Assembly (NCBI RefSeq): GCF_049200465.1
Contig: NZ_CP120836.1
Coordinates: forward strand, 2,480,001-2,544,000
Direction of reading: 5' to 3'
DNA from: Leptothermofonsia sp049200465
GTDB taxonomy: Bacteria > Cyanobacteriota > Cyanobacteriia > Leptolyngbyales > Leptolyngbyaceae
Length of the DNA stretch: 64,000 nucleotides
The notes under the pieces were generated by a model. That model saw only the letters and a list, made by a program, of their open reading frames with translations, did no database searches and had not been told where the DNA came from. The first letter of the stretch is position 1. The number at the start of each line of letters is the position of its first letter. Below are positions 34,862-44,591 of this stretch, piece after piece. A program made the translations under genes and the position numbers.

Positions 34862-35605
34862 ATGATGCCCCGGATACTCGTCATAGACGATGACCCCTCA
34901 ATTTCGGAACTGGTCGCCGTAAATCTAGAAATGGCTGGCTACGATGTCAATCAAGCTAGTGATGGCGTCAAAGGTCAGGCAATGGCTCTCCAGCTACAGC
35001 CCGATTTAATCATGCTGGATTTGATGCTGCCAAAGGTAGATGGGTTCACCATTTGTCAACGCCTGAGGCGAGATGAGCGCACCGCAGACATTCCAGTATT
35101 GATGCTGACAGCTTTGGGGCAAACTCAAAACAAGGTCGATGGCTTTAATGCAGGGGCTGATGACTACTTAACCAAACCCTTTGAAATTGAAGAAATGCTG
35201 GCACGGGTACGTGCTCTGCTGCGTCGAACTGATCGCATTCCTCAGGCTGCTAAGCACAGCGAAATTTTGAGCTATGGCCCTCTCACCCTTGTACCGGAGC
35301 GGTTTGAAGCGATCTGGTTTGATCAGACGGTCAAGTTAACCCATCTGGAGTTTGAGCTGCTTCACTGCCTGCTTCAACGGCACGGGCAAACCGTTTCTCC
35401 CAGCGAAATTCTAAAAGAGGTTTGGGGGTATGATCCCGATGATGATATTGAGACCATTCGCGTTCATGTCCGTCACTTAAGGACTAAACTAGAACCCGAT
35501 CCCCGCCATCCTCGCTACATTAAAACAGTGTATGGTGCAGGCTACTGTTTGGAACTGCCTGCTTCTGGACAGAATGCAGACAGCGAAGAATCTTTAGCCG
35601 GTTAA
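34862..35605 (+). CDS. rpaA: Response regulator RpaA (circadian output / phycobilisome association)
   Basis: RpaA is the OmpR-type DNA-binding regulator that receives the clock signal from the SasA kinase and drives circadian gene expression. The receiver domain has IDDDPSISELV, the phospho-acceptor in LIMLDLMLPKVDG (Asp53 from the first ATG) and the Lys of YLTKPFEIEEM. The winged-helix output domain includes HLEFELLHCLLQRHGQTVSP and VHVRHLRTKLEPDPRHPRYI. The segment LLRRTDRIPQAAKHSEIL between domains is characteristic of RpaA rather than RpaB. Two ATGs are adjacent (34862, 34865). Repeats crowd the upstream region. sasA and the kai genes are not in this window. Confidence 0.94.
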   Translation: MMPRILVIDDDPSISELVAVNLEMAGYDVNQASDGVKGQAMALQLQPDLIMLDLMLPKVDGFTICQRLRRDERTADIPVLMLTALGQTQNKVDGFNAGADDYLTKPFEIEEMLARVRALLRRTDRIPQAAKHSEILSYGPLTLVPERFEAIWFDQTVKLTHLEFELLHCLLQRHGQTVSPSEILKEVWGYDPDDDIETIRVHVRHLRTKLEPDPRHPRYIKTVYGAGYCLELPASGQNADSEESLAG

Positions 35606-35633
35606 TTTTGCAGTAACGCAAGCGGAACTTGGT

Positions 35634-36764
35634 TTGAGTGTAACGGTATCAACGTCCCCCTACCGGTTCAGTTGGTTCGACTGGTTTTGCCTGTGGTATC
35701 CCCCCGGTTGGTTAATCCTGTTTAATCGCCACTGGCAGCATTACAAAACTGACCCAGACGGTTGGAAGTGGTTTGAGTATGGGCTATTTTTGCTGCCCTG
35801 CGGATTCTATATTGCCCTGTTCATTCGCTGGCTGAGGCTTGGGTGTCGGGCTCCGGCATCGAATCAGGTTGAGCCTGACCCGGTTTACCAAAAAGCGTTT
35901 CAGCAGGAGATACTGGCTCCAATTTTGAAGCACTACTTTCGGGGAGTACTGTACCAAACCGAGAATCTTTTTGTATCGGGTCCGTTGATTGTTGCTATGA
36001 ACCATGCGGGAATGTGTTTCCCCTGGGATTTTATGGGGTTGGGTCTGTTGCTATCCCAGGTACAGGAGCGATTTGTTCAGCCCCTGGCGCATCCAATCTT
36101 TTTTGACCATCCCTGGTTGGTGTGGTGGTTACCACGAGGCTGGGCGCAGGTCCTGGGCGGAGTGCGGGCGGAACGGCAGAGTTTTGAAGCTGCGCTAGCC
36201 TCCGTCTGTGGCGATCGCACCCTCGAAGCAACGCCAGAACCGATCGTCAAGGACGTTGTCTTACTCTATGCCCCAGAAGGCTGGCGCGGATTGGCCAAAG
36301 GTTGGCAACAGCGGTATCAGTTAGCCTCTTTTGACCCCAGCTTTGTCCGCCTCAGTTTGCGTTACCGGGTTCCGATTGTACCAGTCATCTGTATCGGCAG
36401 CGAATACCTCCATCCCTATACCTTCAATGTAAGGCGATTGGCGCAATGGCTCAAGCTGCCCATGTTTCCCATTTCTCCTCTCATTCTGGCTTTTCTCCTG
36501 TTTCCGTCGTTGGGAGTCTGGGCAGTCAGAACTCGTTTGCAATATTTTATTCAGCCTGTCTGGCGACCGTGGGAAGAAGACGCTAATGGAGCGACAGGTG
36601 AGGGGGAATCTGAAACAGGCAGGTGCCACGGGTGGGGGAGTTGTGGCAAGGGGCAGCGTTCCCAGCGGGCCATCAGCTACCAGATGGCGGAGGGGTTGCG
36701 ATTGCGCCTCCAGGCGGAAATTGACCAGATTCGCAAACGACTACACGACTTGACCGGAACATAA
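35634..36764 (+). CDS. PlsC-like acyltransferase family protein
   Basis: The protein has two N-terminal hydrophobic segments and then an acyltransferase-like domain: LIVAMNHAGMCFPWDFMGLG (His and Asp further apart than the usual HX4D), VLGGVRAERQSFEAAL, and LLYAPEGWRGLAKGWQQ corresponding to the FPEGxR motif. VPIVPVICIGSEYLHPYTFN matches the last conserved block. It probably acylates a glycerolipid, but the altered HX4D makes catalysis uncertain. No ATG is available near the start; the TTG at 35634 is used, 29 bp after rpaA, so the genes may be co-transcribed. The last 60 residues are charged and helical. Confidence 0.75.
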   Translation: MSVTVSTSPYRFSWFDWFCLWYPPGWLILFNRHWQHYKTDPDGWKWFEYGLFLLPCGFYIALFIRWLRLGCRAPASNQVEPDPVYQKAFQQEILAPILKHYFRGVLYQTENLFVSGPLIVAMNHAGMCFPWDFMGLGLLLSQVQERFVQPLAHPIFFDHPWLVWWLPRGWAQVLGGVRAERQSFEAALASVCGDRTLEATPEPIVKDVVLLYAPEGWRGLAKGWQQRYQLASFDPSFVRLSLRYRVPIVPVICIGSEYLHPYTFNVRRLAQWLKLPMFPISPLILAFLLFPSLGVWAVRTRLQYFIQPVWRPWEEDANGATGEGESETGRCHGWGSCGKGQRSQRAISYQMAEGLRLRLQAEIDQIRKRLHDLTGT

Positions 36765-36819
36765 GGCATCATAAAGATCAGCGGTTATTGCGTTATTGAA
36801 TTTGGTTCACAGAAGCTCC

Positions 36820-39462
36820 ATGTCTACTCCCAAAAGCGGCGCTGAAATTCGTCAGGCGTTTCTCGATTTTTATGCAGCCAGAGGACACAAAGTTCTTCCC
36901 AGCGCGTCCCTCGTACCGGAAGACCCCACTGTGCTGCTGACGATCGCCGGAATGCTGCCCTTCAAGCCGATCTTTTTGGGACAGCGAGCGGCGGAGTTTA
37001 CCCGGGCTACGACATCGCAAAAGTGTATCCGCACCAATGACATTGAGAATGTGGGACGCACCGCCCGGCACCACACTTTCTTTGAGATGCTGGGCAATTT
37101 CAGCTTTGGCGACTATTTCAAGTCCCAGGCGATCGCCTGGGCCTGGGAACTTTCCACCAAGGTTTATGGCTTTCCACCAGAGCAGTTGGTGGTCAGCGTC
37201 TTTGAAGATGACGACGAAGCCTTTGCCATCTGGCGGGACGAGATTGGCATTCCGGCTCACCGCATCCAGCGCATGGGCGAAAAGGACAACTTCTGGGTTT
37301 CGGGTCCCACGGGTCCCTGCGGTCCCTGCTCCGAGATTTACTACGACTTCAAGCCCGAATTGGGGGATGATTTCATCGATTTAGAAGACGACAGTCGCTT
37401 TCTGGAGTTCTATAACCTGGTGTTCATGCAGTACAACCGGGATCCGGAAGGCAGGCTGACCCCCTTGCAAAACAAGAACATTGATACCGGCATGGGACTG
37501 GAGCGGATGGCGCAAATCCTCCAGAAAAAGCCGAACAACTACGAAACTGACCTGATTTTCCCAATTGTCCAAAAGGCAGCAGAGATTGCCGGGGTGAACT
37601 ACGCCAAAGCCGATGAGCCAACCAGAGTGGCACTCAAAATCATTGGTGACCATACCCGTGCGGTAGTTCACATGCTGGCCGATGGTATCGTTGCCTCCAA
37701 TGAAGGGCGGGGCTACGTGCTGCGGCGGCTGATCCGGCGGGTCATTCGCTACGGGCGGTTGATTGGGATCAATAAGGAATTTACGCCTCAGGTGGCGGAG
37801 ACCGCGATCGCCCTCTCCGAAACGGCATACCCGAATGTACGAGTGATGGAGCGCACGATTAAAGTCTCCCTGCAACGAGAAGAAGTCCGCTTCCTTAAAA
37901 CGCTGGAGTTTGGTGAACGCGAACTGACAGGCTTGATTGAGAAGTTGGGTCCCGGTGGGCAAATTCCTGGCGTGAATGCCTTTATCCTCTACGACACCTA
38001 CGGCTTTCCGCTGGAACTGACCCAGGAAATTGCGGCTGAAAAAGGGCTGACGGTCGACCTGGAAGGATTTGAGGAGGAGATGGAAAAACAACGCCGTCGC
38101 TCCCAAATGGCCCATGAAACTATCGATCTCACGGCTCAGGGCACCCTCGATACCCTGGCCGACCACATTGAAGAAACGGAGTTTTTGGGATACACCCAGC
38201 CCTCAGCGGCGGCTGTGGTGCAGGTGCTGATGGTGAATGGCAAACCTGTTCAGTCAGCCGAAGCGGGAACTGAAGTTCAGGTGGTGCTGGATCAAACCCC
38301 CTTCTACGCTGAGTCGGGAGGGCAGATTGGCGATCGCGGCTACCTTTCCGGTGACGATGTGCTGGTTCGGGTTGAGGATGTCAAGAAGGAATCCAGATTT
38401 TTTGTCCATTACGGGCGGGTTGAGCGGGGCATCCTCCATCCTTCTGATTCGGTGACTGCCCAAATCGATCTTGCCTGCCGTCGTCGGGCTCAGGCGCATC
38501 ACACCGCTACCCATCTGCTGCAATCGGCTTTGAAGAAAATTGTGGATGACGGCATTTCCCAGGCGGGGTCGCTAGTTGCCTTTGATCGTCTCCGATTTGA
38601 CTTTCACTGTCCTCGTCCGCTCACCCCAGAAGAATTGCAGCAGATTGAGGATCAGGTCAACACCTGGATTGCCGAAGCCCATACCGCTCAAACCTATGTC
38701 CTGCCCCTGGCTGAGGCAAAGGCACGGGGTGCGATCGCCATGTTTGGCGAGAAGTACGGCAGTGAAGTCCGCGTTCTGGATGTTCCCGGCGTCTCCATGG
38801 AACTGTGCGGCGGGACTCATGTCAACAACACCGCCGAAATTGGCTTGTTCAAGATTGTCTCTGAATCGGGTGTAGCTGCTGGCATCCGCCGAATTGAAGC
38901 GGTGGCCGGTCCTGCCGTGCTGGAGTATTTGAACGTGCGCGATGGGATTGTACGCGATTTGAGCGATCGCTTCAAAATCAAACCTGAAGAGATTCCTGAC
39001 CGCATCACCGCCTTGCAGAATGAGTTGAAGACGACTCAGAAACAACTCGATACCCTGAAAGGACAGCTTGCCCTCGTCAGGGCCAATGAACTGCTGGCCA
39101 AGGCAAAAACCATTGGCGATTTCCAGGTTCTGGTTGCCCATCTGGATGGGGTTGATCCTAACTCCCTCATGACTGCCGCTGAACAGTTGCAACAGAAGCT
39201 TAAGAGTGGTGCAGTGGTTCTAGGTTCTGTACCGGAGGAAGGGAAAGTTAGTCTGGTGGCCGCATTCAGTCCTGAAGTGAACAAGAGAGGCTTGCAGGCG
39301 GGTAAGTTTATCGGGGCGATCGCCAAACTCTGTGGTGGCGGCGGTGGCGGACGCCCCAACCTGGCTCAGGCAGGTGGACGTGACACCAGCAAACTTCCCG
39401 AAGCTTTAGCAGAAGCGAAAAAGCAACTGGAATCAGGTTTACAGCCAGTTTCAAATGAATAA
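36820..39462 (+). CDS. alaS: alanyl-tRNA synthetase
   Basis: This class II synthetase charges tRNA-Ala. It has the catalytic domain at the N-terminus (PSASLVPEDPTVLLTIAGML and TSQKCIRTNDIENVGRTARH), a tRNA-recognition region, the editing domain with HHTATHLLQSALK and MELCGGTHVNNTAEIG zinc ligands, and the C-terminal Gly-rich C-Ala domain (AIAKLCGGGGGGRPNLAQAG). The ATG at 36820 (MSTPKSGAEIRQAFLDFY) gives 880 aa, the usual size; an ATG at 36796 would add eight atypical residues. Confidence 0.97.
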   Translation: MSTPKSGAEIRQAFLDFYAARGHKVLPSASLVPEDPTVLLTIAGMLPFKPIFLGQRAAEFTRATTSQKCIRTNDIENVGRTARHHTFFEMLGNFSFGDYFKSQAIAWAWELSTKVYGFPPEQLVVSVFEDDDEAFAIWRDEIGIPAHRIQRMGEKDNFWVSGPTGPCGPCSEIYYDFKPELGDDFIDLEDDSRFLEFYNLVFMQYNRDPEGRLTPLQNKNIDTGMGLERMAQILQKKPNNYETDLIFPIVQKAAEIAGVNYAKADEPTRVALKIIGDHTRAVVHMLADGIVASNEGRGYVLRRLIRRVIRYGRLIGINKEFTPQVAETAIALSETAYPNVRVMERTIKVSLQREEVRFLKTLEFGERELTGLIEKLGPGGQIPGVNAFILYDTYGFPLELTQEIAAEKGLTVDLEGFEEEMEKQRRRSQMAHETIDLTAQGTLDTLADHIEETEFLGYTQPSAAAVVQVLMVNGKPVQSAEAGTEVQVVLDQTPFYAESGGQIGDRGYLSGDDVLVRVEDVKKESRFFVHYGRVERGILHPSDSVTAQIDLACRRRAQAHHTATHLLQSALKKIVDDGISQAGSLVAFDRLRFDFHCPRPLTPEELQQIEDQVNTWIAEAHTAQTYVLPLAEAKARGAIAMFGEKYGSEVRVLDVPGVSMELCGGTHVNNTAEIGLFKIVSESGVAAGIRRIEAVAGPAVLEYLNVRDGIVRDLSDRFKIKPEEIPDRITALQNELKTTQKQLDTLKGQLALVRANELLAKAKTIGDFQVLVAHLDGVDPNSLMTAAEQLQQKLKSGAVVLGSVPEEGKVSLVAAFSPEVNKRGLQAGKFIGAIAKLCGGGGGGRPNLAQAGGRDTSKLPEALAEAKKQLESGLQPVSNE

Positions 39463-40017
39463 ACCACTCTTTAACCCCTAGCTCCTTAAAACTAGTGGGT
39501 CACTTGCTACGGTTGTAGCCATTACTGGTCTGCCGAAGCCAAAGTGGTCGCTTAGGAATGAGAATTAAATAACTCCGAAAACCTCACCCCGCCTTAATAA
39601 AATGACTTGGAGCCTGTCTTCCCCTTTGTAAGGGAAGCCAGGATGGTTCACTGAGTGCTCAGCAGCATAGACCCTACCTTTTTAAACATTCTTTTAATCC
39701 TGGAGAAATTTTAATCTGTAAGTAAGAAAACCAAGTTTCTTGAATTTCAGGCGCGATCGCGCAGTTTGGATATATGCTTCTGATAATCCTCTAGTGAGCT
39801 TCTCGGCAATTTTGAAATCGTTCACAACCCCTATCTGTTACAGATGGCAAGGAACGGACTGCAAGAAAAATGGGTGAGATTTAAATTTTTTCCAATCGGT
39901 CGTCCGTTTCTCCAAATGAGGAGTAACTTAGGAACGAGCTACTCGTGTTTTAATAACGAGTTTTAATAACGAGTTTGATCGCTCACGCGGGAATACTGAC
40001 CGTTAGACGCAGGTAGC
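39463..40017. other. Non-coding region downstream of alaS
   Basis: No supported gene lies in these 555 bases. A CTTCCC...GGGAAG hairpin is at about 39622-39644, without a T-run. A 14-bp tandem unit (AACGAGTTTTAATA) is repeated at about 39945-39975. Confidence 0.55.
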
Positions 40018-40124
40018 TATAGCCGCCAGGCTTAGGACAGATGCAGGGGTTCCACCCTTGGCTGGGGGCGAAGCCCCCACACCCCCTTAAAACCAAGGTT
40101 CTAAACAACCTGGCGATAGCTATA
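40018..40124. repeat. R2 palindromic element
   Basis: This 107-bp element starts TATAGCCGCCAGGCTTAGGA and ends ACAACCTGGCGATAGCTATA, so the termini are inverted copies (CGCCAGG / CCTGGCG). The centre is CTTGGCTGGGGGCGAAGCCC, close to the R1 centre. Related ends are at 57528 and 62296. Confidence 0.75.
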
Positions 40125-40170
40125 AGTAAACTTCAACACTCCTCCAGGAGTAGGTTAGAGGAAACCATTC

Positions 40171-42123
40171 ATGGGGCAACTGGGCGCACAATCAGGGATG
40201 GGATCAGACGATGCTCGGAAGGTCAGAGAAGCTCTGCAAATGGTCACCCAAGATTTGCAGGGGTTGCACAGTGGGTTAATTACTCAACTATCGGAAGAAG
40301 TGGCACGACTTCAGGCAGAAAAATCTCGTCTGATGTCTGATATTGAAAAACTGCAAACCTATCATCGGGCATTGCAGTCTCGCCAGCTAGAATCCCTCTC
40401 TCAACAGCAAATTGCCCAACAGCAGCTCTGGGCTAAACAACTGGCACAAATTTTAGCCCACCATTTGCAAGCCCAAATCGCGGAGCGGCTGAATCAGATT
40501 GCGGTGAAAGCGAACCAATCAACCGTAATCGCCTCAGCTGACCAGTCTGCCCTGCCTGCGGTCAATAGCCACAGTGAAAATGCTCAACGATTGCTCTCAT
40601 CACTGGATGCAACCTTTAGTGACACGTTTAAGACCTTGCAGCGAGAGTTAAACACCTACCAGAGTTCTCTTTCGCAACAAATTAACCGGATGCATACTCT
40701 GGAGCAGCAGGGAGAAGCCATTTTAGAAGCTCTGATCAATCGCTTGAGGGAACAACTTCAAGCGGAATCGGGCAAAGTGCAGCTCCCGGCCCCTCCTCCC
40801 TATTCTCCCCCTCATGCTGGAGAGCGCACCTACCCCCCTCAAACCGAAAGCCACTATTCCCAAACGGCTGGGAATGATTTTCCAACACCTTCCGGAGGGC
40901 ACTATCCTTTACCGGAAAGTCGTTATCCGACAGATTTGGAAAACCATTATTCAGCTTCGTTAGAGAATCGCTATCCAGCAGCCCCGGGAAATGGCTCTCT
41001 CACCACTCCAATGAGCCATACCTCTCATGCCTCTACGGCTCAACGCCCCTCCCCACCAACCCTCTCATCAACGTTGAGTTTTCCGGCAACTCCAGCTGCC
41101 CTATCTTCCAAACCCAAAAAGGACATTTCTCACTTTCAGGTGGGACTGGCATTAGTCCTGATTTCCACGATCGCCCTATCGTTTCACAATGTAGTAGTGC
41201 GGATCATCGGCAGGGAAAGTACGGTTCTGGGATTGTTTACCACCGGCGGATTCATTCAGCTCGGCCTGGGAAACTCGCTGCTGATTCTGTGGCTGCGGAT
41301 GCTGGTGGTGTTGCCGTTAATGATTCCGGTGGCGATGTTTCTCCACCCGCCAGTATGGCGAGACGTGCGAAAGTTCTTGGATGCCGAAGACCGCCGTCCC
41401 CTGTTTAACGTGGTCAGCAGTGGTTTTTTCCTGTTTTTGTCCCAAATTTTGATCTACATTGCGATCGGGCAAATTGGAGCAGGTCCAGCGGTGACGATTT
41501 TGTTTATGTACCCGATTGTAACGGTGCCGCTAGCGTGGTTTCTGTTCGGCGATCGCCCTACCTCGCTGCGCTGGATTGTGATGGCTACGATTTCTTTAGG
41601 GGTGATTTTAACAGCGCTTCCCACCTTCGCTGCTACCAGCAATGTAACGGGAGGGGGAGTGCTAACAGCAATTCTGGCGGGGGTTGCCTTCGCTTTCTAC
41701 CTTCTCTTCATGCAGCTTGGGTTCAAAAAACTGCATCCAATTCCGGTCAGCCTGATTCAGTTTTTCACTATCTTTGTTCTAACCAGTGTCATCTTGCTTC
41801 TGCCGCTTAATTTGGGAGTGCGCGTTGATAATCCTACCGGCTTTGTGCTCAGCGGAGTTGTCCTGGGTGCGCTAACTCTGGTGGGCTATTTGACCAATAA
41901 CTTTGGCGTGCGCTTTATGGGAGCCGCCCGTGCCTCAATCATTGCCTCCAGTGGGCCTGTGATCACAGCCTTTCTTGCATGGTTATTTATTCAGAGCCCA
42001 CTCCAGTTTGTTCAAATTCTGGGGATTCTGCTCGTAACGGGTGGGGTTACGGCTCTCAGCTTTGAACGAATGAAGGCACAACCTCCAGCGTCAAAGTCAA
42101 CGAATGGCAGTATGCGCAGATAG
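40171..42123 (+). CDS. DMT/EamA family transporter with long N-terminal coiled-coil region
   Basis: Residues 1-210 are strongly alpha-helical and rich in Gln, Glu and Leu, with heptad-like spacing (SEEVARLQAEKSRLMSDIEK, SLSQQINRMHTLEQQGEAIL). Residues 210-320 form a disordered Pro/Ser/Tyr-rich linker with imperfect repeats of the type ENHYSASLENRYPAAPGN. From about residue 325 there are ten membrane helices of two EamA halves, including the typical YLTNNFGVRFMGAARASIIA and GPVITAFLAWLFI. Ordinary EamA exporters are about 300 aa, so the extra 320 residues are unusual. The substrate is unknown. The upstream region ends in an R2 element. Confidence 0.88.
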   Translation: MGQLGAQSGMGSDDARKVREALQMVTQDLQGLHSGLITQLSEEVARLQAEKSRLMSDIEKLQTYHRALQSRQLESLSQQQIAQQQLWAKQLAQILAHHLQAQIAERLNQIAVKANQSTVIASADQSALPAVNSHSENAQRLLSSLDATFSDTFKTLQRELNTYQSSLSQQINRMHTLEQQGEAILEALINRLREQLQAESGKVQLPAPPPYSPPHAGERTYPPQTESHYSQTAGNDFPTPSGGHYPLPESRYPTDLENHYSASLENRYPAAPGNGSLTTPMSHTSHASTAQRPSPPTLSSTLSFPATPAALSSKPKKDISHFQVGLALVLISTIALSFHNVVVRIIGRESTVLGLFTTGGFIQLGLGNSLLILWLRMLVVLPLMIPVAMFLHPPVWRDVRKFLDAEDRRPLFNVVSSGFFLFLSQILIYIAIGQIGAGPAVTILFMYPIVTVPLAWFLFGDRPTSLRWIVMATISLGVILTALPTFAATSNVTGGGVLTAILAGVAFAFYLLFMQLGFKKLHPIPVSLIQFFTIFVLTSVILLLPLNLGVRVDNPTGFVLSGVVLGALTLVGYLTNNFGVRFMGAARASIIASSGPVITAFLAWLFIQSPLQFVQILGILLVTGGVTALSFERMKAQPPASKSTNGSMRR

Positions 42124-42287
42124 CTTTCGACGATATTTAACCTCCAAGCAGAATGGCGATGGTAGCTGCAAATCTGTCAAGTTCAATGGGCTTTGTTACA
42201 TGCATCTGGAATCCAACTTCTAACACTTTTTGATAATCAATTTCCTGATAATCAATTTCGCCATAGTCATAACGATTGGCAAGGCCT

Positions 42288-43942
42288 TTAAACAAAAAAC
42301 AGGATTGTCATCAGGGGCAGGGTCACCGTTAAACTGGTTCCCTGTCCCTCACCGCCACTTCTTACCTGAATTCGCCCCTGGTGTAAATCCACAAGTTGCT
42401 GTGCAATCGCTAACCCCAGCCCCAATCCTCCGTGTTTTCGGGTAGTCGAGCTATCGGCCTGGCGAAAATAGTCAAACACAAATGGCAAAAACTCTGGCTT
42501 GATTCCTTCACCAGTGTCTTTTACTTCAACAATGGCCTCACTCCCCTTGTAGAAAAGCCTGATCTCAACTCGTCCCTCTGGTGGAGTGAACTTAATTGCA
42601 TTTGAAAGCACATTTTGAATAATTTGTTGCAACCGGACAGAATCTCCAGAAACAGGGCAATCTGCCTCATCCAGATGGGTTCTGATTTGAATCGCTTTTG
42701 CATCTGCGCGTCGTGTTGTAATTCCTGAATGGCAGTTTGAATAATGGGTTGGAGAGCAACGGCGCGCTTGTCTAACAACAGCTCGCCCCGGAGTAGGCGT
42801 GAAATATCGAGGAGTTCTTCAATCGGACGGGCCTGCAACCTGGCATTACGCTCGATGGTTTCCATAGCTCGTCCGGTGGTTACCTCATCAAATTTTTTAG
42901 AACGCAGGTTTTTTGACCAGCCCAAAATTGCGTTGAGGGGAGTCCGTAACTCAACTGTAATCACAGCCCGCTCTGGCAACGTTGTTTCTGAGGTGGCAGT
43001 TGGGTGAGTAGATGAATCCTCGGTTGCAGGACGGGTGGATACTTGACAACGAATGGTGCCCCCTTCTAGTGTGAACTTAAAGGCGTTGGAAAGGAGATTC
43101 AAAAGAACCCGTTGTAGCTTGGAACTGTCTAACTGAGCGGGGAGGGTTTTTGGCGTTTCCAGCGTAAATGAGATTTGGCGTTCCTGAGCCAGACCATCAA
43201 AGTTAGCAGCCGTAACAGAGACCAGTTGGGCCAGGTCAACATTGGCATAGTTGATTTCCATTTTGCCCGCTTCTAGTTTGGCGACATCCAGCAAATCGTT
43301 CACTTGCTTCAGCCGCAGACGTGCATTTCGATTGATCACTGTTAAGCAACAGTGCTGCTCTTCAGTCAGGTTTTCACTGTTTAATAAGCTTTCGGTTGGA
43401 CCCAGAATCAGGGTTAGGGGGGCGCGCAGCTCATGGCTGACATTCGCAAAGAACTGAGTTTTGACCTAATCCAGTTCTTTTAGCTGACTATAGAGCGTTT
43501 CAAGTTCCCGATTGGCCATTTCCAGGTGGAGCCGTCGTTTTTCAGATAGCTTTGCTGTTTCCACCAGAGCCAGCACTTTGGGAACTAGGGATGGTAAAAC
43601 AATAGCTGTCGAAACAGAGGCGATCGCCGTTACTACTTTCAGTGCCACGGAGAGCCAGTAGGTTGGGTGCCACAGTTTCCATATGGCTACAGCATGGGTG
43701 CTACTACAGGCAACGATGAACATACCGAAGGCGAGAAACATCCAGTGGAAGGGAATTTCCCGGCGAGTTTCATACACCAGGTAAGCCTGGGTTGCCGAGA
43801 TGGCGATGTAGGCCAGAGCGATGAGGGAGTCAGACGTTAGATGCAGCCAGACCAGACTTGGCTTCCAGAGATAACAATGACCATGGGGAATGAACCCATT
43901 CACAGCCAAAAATGGCTGAAACCATTGTGAAAATACTAGCAA
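42288..43942 (-). pseudogene. ethylene-receptor-like sensor histidine kinase, degenerate
   Basis: The first frame (43942-43466) encodes three membrane helices of the plant-ETR1/SynEtr1 sensor type: GHCYLWKPSLVWLHLTSDSL, then MFIVACSSTHAVAIWKLWHP with the Cys-xxx-His pair that binds copper and ethylene in the family. It stops at TAG (43466-43468) just before VKTQFFANVSHELRAPLTLI, a HisKA domain that continues in frame. After an N-box region the sequence jumps at ERAVITVELRTPLNAILGWS into a second HisKA domain lacking its His, implying a deletion. Past about 42640 the ATPase domain continues in another frame (LQQIIQNVLSNAIKFTPPEG, GGLGLGLAIAQQLV). Three lesions make it a pseudogene. Confidence 0.85.
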
Positions 43943-44023
43943 AGCACTTGTACTCTAACTGTACAATAGCTTTTACTAACAAAAGAACTTTGCTAATTAA
44001 GCTTCAAAGCATAGTGATTTGTG

Positions 44024-44362
44024 ATGCATTTCCTTAACTCATTACTAGGACGCCGTCCCGAACAAGTTAAAGCAACGGTTGAAATCTATACCTGGCAGAC
44101 CTGCCCCTATTGCATTCGGGCCAAGATGTTGTTGTGGTGGAAGGGCGTTAAATTTACGGAGTACAAAATTGACGGCAATGGTGCTGCCCGGTTCAGAATG
44201 GCAGCACGCGCCAATGGACGTCGTACCGTACCTCAAATCTTCATTAATCAACAACACATCGGCGGCTGTGAAGACCTCTACCGTCTGGATACTGAAGGCA
44301 AACTGGATGGATTGTTGGCGCAGCCTGCTTTGCAGGATGGGGGATGGGGGATGGGGGGATGA
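44024..44362 (+). CDS. grxC: glutaredoxin 3 (dithiol)
   Basis: This is a class I glutaredoxin reducing disulfides and glutathionylated proteins. The active site is TWQTCPYCIRAKMLL (Cys27, Cys30) and the glutathione-binding TVPQIFINQQHIGGCEDLY block is intact. The ATG at 44024 is preferred to the GTG just before it. The end (LQDGGWGMGG) is read from a GGGGGATGGGGGATG simple repeat, so the native C-terminus may have been altered by repeat invasion. The domain itself is complete. Confidence 0.94.
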   Translation: MHFLNSLLGRRPEQVKATVEIYTWQTCPYCIRAKMLLWWKGVKFTEYKIDGNGAARFRMAARANGRRTVPQIFINQQHIGGCEDLYRLDTEGKLDGLLAQPALQDGGWGMGG

Positions 44363-44591
44363 GTGGATGAGTGGATGGGTTTTCGGGTTTGTCAATTTTT
44401 TTGTAGTAATCCTGGAAAGGGGGTCGAGGGAATCAGGGTTTCGAGGAGTCAGAGCTCCGTTTCTAAAACACCCTCAGGTTTTCAGTTCTAAGTAACTCCC
44501 AATACCTGCCTAACCCCTAACCCCTGACTCCTAACTCCTGACTCCTAACTTTAATTTCTTTCCTCTTTCCCCCTCTCCTCTCCCTCTCCCC

